A stretch of 18,002 bases of DNA from Verrucomicrobia bacterium 12-59-8. Its GTDB lineage: Bacteria; Verrucomicrobiota; Verrucomicrobiae; Verrucomicrobiales; Verrucomicrobiaceae. Position 1 is the first letter of the stretch. The number at the start of each line of letters is the position of its first letter. Location: the NCBI GenBank assembly GCA_002279765.1, contig NCCR01000146.1:1-18002 (forward strand), in the 5' to 3' direction. This document shows positions 14,962 through 18,002 of the stretch, in pieces. The notes beneath the pieces are model-generated. The model ran no database searches. It was not told the origin of the DNA and saw only the letters and a list, made by a program, of their open reading frames with translations. The translations under genes and the position numbers were made by a program.

Positions 14962-16704
14962 ATGGCCTCCGCAAACACTCCGACTCCCAAAACTCCTGAA
15001 CAACTTCGCTCCTGGCGCTGGTATGGCCGTGATGAACTCCGCTCCTTTGGTCATCGCTCGCGTGCGAAACAGGCGGGCTGGGGCAGTGAGGACATCGTTG
15101 GCAAGCCGGTCATCGGCATCCTGAACACCTGGAGCGATCTGAACTCCTGCCACATGCACCTGCGTCTGACCGCAGACGCGGTGAAGCGTGGCATTTTGCA
15201 GGCGGGCGGGCATCCGATGGAGATCCCGGTCATGTCTGCGGGAGAGATGCTGACGAAACCTACCGCGATGTTTCACCGCAACTTCCTCGCGATGGAGACC
15301 GAGGAAATGCTGCGGGCCAATCCCATCGACGGGGCCGTATTGCTCGGCGGCTGTGACAAATCCACGCCTGGGCTGCTCATGGGGGCGTTCAGCATGGACA
15401 TTCCTGTCATTTACATGCCCTGCGGTCCGATGATCAAGGGCAACTGGCGCGGCGAGACTCTAGGCAGTGGCAGCGACGTGTGGAAGTACTGGGATGAAAA
15501 ACGTGCGGGCAATCTGAGCTGGGAGCAGTGGTGCGAGATCGAGGACGGCATCGCGCGTAGCCCCGGCCACTGCATGACGATGGGCACGGCGAGCACGCTG
15601 ACCGCGCTGGCGGAAACGCTTGGCCTTTGCATTCCCGGTGCCTCCTCGATTCCCGCCGTGGACAGCGCCCACACGCGCATCGCGGCGGCGGCGGGGCGGC
15701 AGATCGTAGAGAACGTGTGGCTGGACCGCAAACCGTCCGGCATCGTCAGCGAGCGTTCATTCGAAAACGCGATCGCGGTGGACATGGCCCTGGGTGGCAG
15801 CACGAATGCCATCGTTCATCTGGTGGCCATGGCGGGAAGGTTGGGCATCAAGCTGCCGCTGGAAAAGTTTGACGAGATCAGTCGCAAAATTCCGCTGCTG
15901 GCCAATATGCGGCCTGCTGGCAAATACTTGATGGAGGAGTTCTTCCTGGCCGGCGGCCTGCGTGCCCTGCTCAATGGCATGCGCGAACTGCTGCACACCG
16001 ATGTGCCCACCGTCACCGGCAAAACGCTGGGCGAAGACATCGAAGACGCCATCATTCACAATGAAGATGTCATTCGCACGCCGGCAAATGCATTGCAGCC
16101 CGATGGTGGTACGGCCATCCTGCGAGGCAATCTTTGTCCCGATGGCGCGGTCATTAAACACGCCGCCGCCACGAAGGAACTATGCACGCACACCGGCCCC
16201 GCGCTGGTCTTTGACAGCTATGCCGAGCTCAAAAAGAACATCGATGACATGGAGCTCGATGTGACGAAGGATTCCGTCCTGATCCTTCGCAATGCCGGCC
16301 CTGTGGGTGCTCCCGGCATGCCAGAGTGGGGCCAGCTTCCCATTCCGAAGAAACTCATCATGCAGGGCATCCGTGACATGGTGCGCCTCAGCGACTGCCG
16401 CATGAGCGGCACCAGCTACGGGGCCTGTGTGCTTCACATCGCCCCTGAAAGCGCCATTGGCGGACCGCTTGCACTGGTGAAGACGGGAGATCTCATCGAG
16501 CTGGATGTCCCGAACCGCAAACTACACCTCCACGTCAGTGACGCAGAGCTGGACCAGCGCCGAGCCTCCTGGAAACCCGCCCCGCAACGATACCACCGTG
16601 GCTATGCGAAGCTCTACGTCGAGCATGTCACACAGGCTGATCAGGGGGCGGACTTTGACTTCCTTCAGCACGGTCCTGCCGTGCCCGAGCCGGACATCTT
16701 CTAA
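14962..16704 (+). CDS. IlvD/Edd family sugar-acid dehydratase, L-arabinonate dehydratase type
   Basis: A 580-residue [2Fe-2S] dehydratase removing water from a 2,3-dihydroxy acid to give a 2-keto-3-deoxy acid. Three Cys fit the cluster ligands: Cys63 (NTWSDLNSC), Cys131 (GGCDKSTP) and Cys204 (PGHCMTMGTAST). Each lies four residues after the ligands I recall for Rhizobium L-arabinonate dehydratase (59, 127, 200). The Asp132-Lys133 pair and the RMSGTSYG active-site segment are present. Sequences such as GNWRGETLGSGSDVW, RSPGHCMTMGTAST and YVEHVTQADQGADFDFL resemble the arabinonate/aldonate dehydratase branch rather than IlvD of branched-chain amino acid synthesis, so an aldonate is the likelier substrate; a role in valine/isoleucine synthesis is not excluded. 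The ATG at 14962 gives the family's usual length; an open extension to a TTG at 14890 is not conserved in type. It is divergent from the PVC dehydrogenase gene. Confidence 0.92.
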   Translation: MASANTPTPKTPEQLRSWRWYGRDELRSFGHRSRAKQAGWGSEDIVGKPVIGILNTWSDLNSCHMHLRLTADAVKRGILQAGGHPMEIPVMSAGEMLTKPTAMFHRNFLAMETEEMLRANPIDGAVLLGGCDKSTPGLLMGAFSMDIPVIYMPCGPMIKGNWRGETLGSGSDVWKYWDEKRAGNLSWEQWCEIEDGIARSPGHCMTMGTASTLTALAETLGLCIPGASSIPAVDSAHTRIAAAAGRQIVENVWLDRKPSGIVSERSFENAIAVDMALGGSTNAIVHLVAMAGRLGIKLPLEKFDEISRKIPLLANMRPAGKYLMEEFFLAGGLRALLNGMRELLHTDVPTVTGKTLGEDIEDAIIHNEDVIRTPANALQPDGGTAILRGNLCPDGAVIKHAAATKELCTHTGPALVFDSYAELKKNIDDMELDVTKDSVLILRNAGPVGAPGMPEWGQLPIPKKLIMQGIRDMVRLSDCRMSGTSYGACVLHIAPESAIGGPLALVKTGDLIELDVPNRKLHLHVSDAELDQRRASWKPAPQRYHRGYAKLYVEHVTQADQGADFDFLQHGPAVPEPDIF

Positions 16705-16799
16705 CTTGCGTCACCTTCTTGTGAGGCTACAAATGCTGTCCCGACCGCCTGAGGGCAGCAATGCTGCAGACGGACCGCAAGTGTCAGCAATGGCAAAAG

Positions 16800-16876
16800 C
16801 GGGCTGTGGCTCAGCCTGGTAGAGCGCTTCGTTCGGGACGAAGAGGTCGTGGGTTCGAATCCCGCCAGCCCGACCA
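16800..16876 (+). tRNA. tRNA-Pro (anticodon CGG), CCA encoded
   Basis: The cloverleaf folds fully. The acceptor stem is CGGGCTG (16800-16806) with CAGCCCG (16866-16872), discriminator A, and an encoded CCA at 16874-16876. The anticodon arm is CTTCG-TTCGGGA-CGAAG, giving anticodon CGG, which reads the proline codon CCG. The T arm is GTGGG-TTCGAAT-CCCGC with one G-U pair. The D arm carries the usual AGCCTGGTAGA loop. A C1-G72 pair is typical of bacterial tRNA-Pro. Confidence 0.97.
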
Positions 16877-16912
16877 CGGCTCCTGCGCGTATTTGAGATA
16901 TTGAGGCAAGAC

Positions 16913-18002
16913 ATGGCGACCCCAACCCCACCCAAAAAAATTCTGCTCGCAGAAGATGTGCGCGCACTTTCCATGCGGCTGTCGCATGCACTTGAAACGC
17001 ATGGTTACACGGTGTGCGTGGCAGAGGATGGGGAGGAATGCCTTGAGCAGATGGAAGCATTCAAGCCTGACCTGCTAGTGCTGGACCTGATCATGCCGAA
17101 AATGAACGGGCTTGAGGTACTGCGGCATCTCCGAGCGCAGCAATCGACGCAGCACATGCCTGTGATCGTCTGCACGGCGAAAGATTACTCCACGGAACTC
17201 AAACACATCCAGCAGACTGGGCCGGTGGATGTGCTCATCAAGCCGTTCGATCCCGAGTTGCTGCTGGAGAAACTGCGTCAGTACTTTCATGACGCAGCCA
17301 CGACGAAAGGGGTCACGCACCGCGATCACCTGCCCGTCTCGGTGGAACAGTATGCACCGGTGCTGGATACCAAGCGTCCGCATGTGAAACTGTGGGGCAC
17401 CCGTGGTTCGATCCCCGTCTGCGGCGCACGCTATGCCCAGCACGGTGGCAACACGACTTGCTTTGAATACAACACCGGAAAGGAGCGCATCTTGTTTGAT
17501 GCGGGTTCTGGACTGCGGGATGCGGGTCAGTCGTTTCTTGCGGGCGGCCCCTGTCATATTCATCTCTTCATCACGCACACGCACTGGGACCACATTCAAG
17601 GGTTCCCGTTTTTCACCCCGATCTACGTGCCGGGGTTTGAAATCACGGTCTATGGGGAGCGTGGCTTTGGTAAAAACATTGAGTCGTTGCTCTGCGGCCA
17701 GATGGATCGCGATTATTTCCCGATTCAACGCGAGGATCTGCGCGCCAAGATCAACTTTGTGTTTCTCGATGATGCCCCGGTGAAAATCGGTGATGCGACT
17801 GTGACGCGCGAATTCACGCAGCATCCCGGGGCGACGGTGGGTTTCAAAGTGACTCATGAAGGCTGGAGCGCGGCCTTTGTGCCGGACAATGAATTTCTTC
17901 AAGGCTCCACCGTATGGACCACGGGGATGCCGGTGCCCGAACCGATCTGGATCATGCAGCCGATGTTCCCGGCGGCAATCACATCGGGGGCCTTCGCCGC
18001 CA
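16913..18002 (+). CDS. Response regulator receiver fused to a metallo-beta-lactamase-fold hydrolase (3' end outside window)
   Basis: At least 363 residues, running off the right edge. Residues about 8-125 are a CheY-like receiver: acidic pair Glu14-Asp15, phospho-acceptor Asp58 in LVLDLIMP, Thr88 and Lys110 in LIKPF, so phosphorylation should be possible. After a linker (about 126-155) comes an MBL-fold domain starting KLWGTRGSIPVCG (159-171) and HGGNTTCFEYNTG, with the metal-binding HTHWDH at 222-227. The opening motif resembles the PhnP/cyclic-nucleotide phosphodiesterase-like branch of the superfamily rather than true beta-lactamases. A hydrolase, perhaps a phosphodiesterase, switched by a histidine kinase is the natural reading, but substrate and kinase are unknown. 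GAGG lies 6 bases before the ATG, one of the better ribosome-binding sites here. The gene starts 36 bp after tRNA-Pro and may be read through from it. Confidence 0.9.
   Translation, partial: MATPTPPKKILLAEDVRALSMRLSHALETHGYTVCVAEDGEECLEQMEAFKPDLLVLDLIMPKMNGLEVLRHLRAQQSTQHMPVIVCTAKDYSTELKHIQQTGPVDVLIKPFDPELLLEKLRQYFHDAATTKGVTHRDHLPVSVEQYAPVLDTKRPHVKLWGTRGSIPVCGARYAQHGGNTTCFEYNTGKERILFDAGSGLRDAGQSFLAGGPCHIHLFITHTHWDHIQGFPFFTPIYVPGFEITVYGERGFGKNIESLLCGQMDRDYFPIQREDLRAKINFVFLDDAPVKIGDATVTREFTQHPGATVGFKVTHEGWSAAFVPDNEFLQGSTVWTTGMPVPEPIWIMQPMFPAAITSGAFAA

Noticed and set aside
16743..16800. Possible terminator or tRNA promoter between the dehydratase and tRNA-Pro
   Set aside because: Only an imperfect GCTG-CCC/GGG-CAGC pairing with a 10-base loop and no T-run is present, and no convincing -35/-10 pair was found.

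Overview
The window looks like chromosomal DNA from a GC-rich member of the PVC superphylum, most likely a verrucomicrobium of the Prosthecobacter/Verrucomicrobium type. This is inferred from gene content, not from a marker gene. The strongest clue is the 1171-residue protein at 11275-14790, which joins a PVC-type membrane-bound dehydrogenase domain, a repeat-rich middle and a CxxCH cytochrome c module; this layout is characteristic of Planctomycetes and Verrucomicrobia. Other clues are transmembrane Ser/Thr kinases, several Gfo/Idh/MocA oxidoreductases, and few recognisable Shine-Dalgarno sites. No phage, transposase, plasmid or CRISPR element was seen.

Layout. (1) 3-2510, + strand: the end of a membrane protein and a complete Ser/Thr kinase that share a C-terminal module, followed by a strong bidirectional terminator. 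(2) 2557-3362, - strand: two small exported Cys-rich proteins. The smaller has a perfect 60-bp tandem duplication that doubles its signal peptide. (3) 3451-5774: two divergent Gfo/Idh/MocA oxidoreductases, one cytoplasmic and one exported. (4) 5780-7681: yicC (-) divergent from parB (+), with no parA nearby. (5) 7759-9765, + strand: an NTF2-like lipoprotein and a membrane-fused spermidine-synthase-like protein, 12 bp apart. (6) 9800-14790, - strand: the PVC dehydrogenase-cytochrome gene followed by an S41 processing peptidase. (7) 14962-16704, + strand: an IlvD/Edd dehydratase of the L-arabinonate dehydratase subgroup, divergent from the PVC gene. (8) 16800 to the window end: tRNA-Pro(CGG), then a response-regulator/metallo-beta-lactamase-fold fusion cut off by the window edge.

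How the genes may work together. The divergent PVC dehydrogenase and aldonate dehydratase, with two sugar-type oxidoreductases upstream, suggest oxidative breakdown of plant or algal sugars: oxidation outside the cytoplasm, then dehydration of the aldonic acid inside. This is inference from family membership and position. The kinase pair and the receiver-hydrolase fusion are signalling proteins without an identified partner here. yicC and parB are housekeeping genes.

Most of the window is ordinary gene-dense chromosome. The points most worth a second look are the duplicated signal peptide, a palindromic REP-like sequence translated inside the PVC dehydrogenase, a base-composition drop in the middle of that gene, and the receiver-MBL fusion. 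No complete undescribed multi-gene system could be demonstrated.
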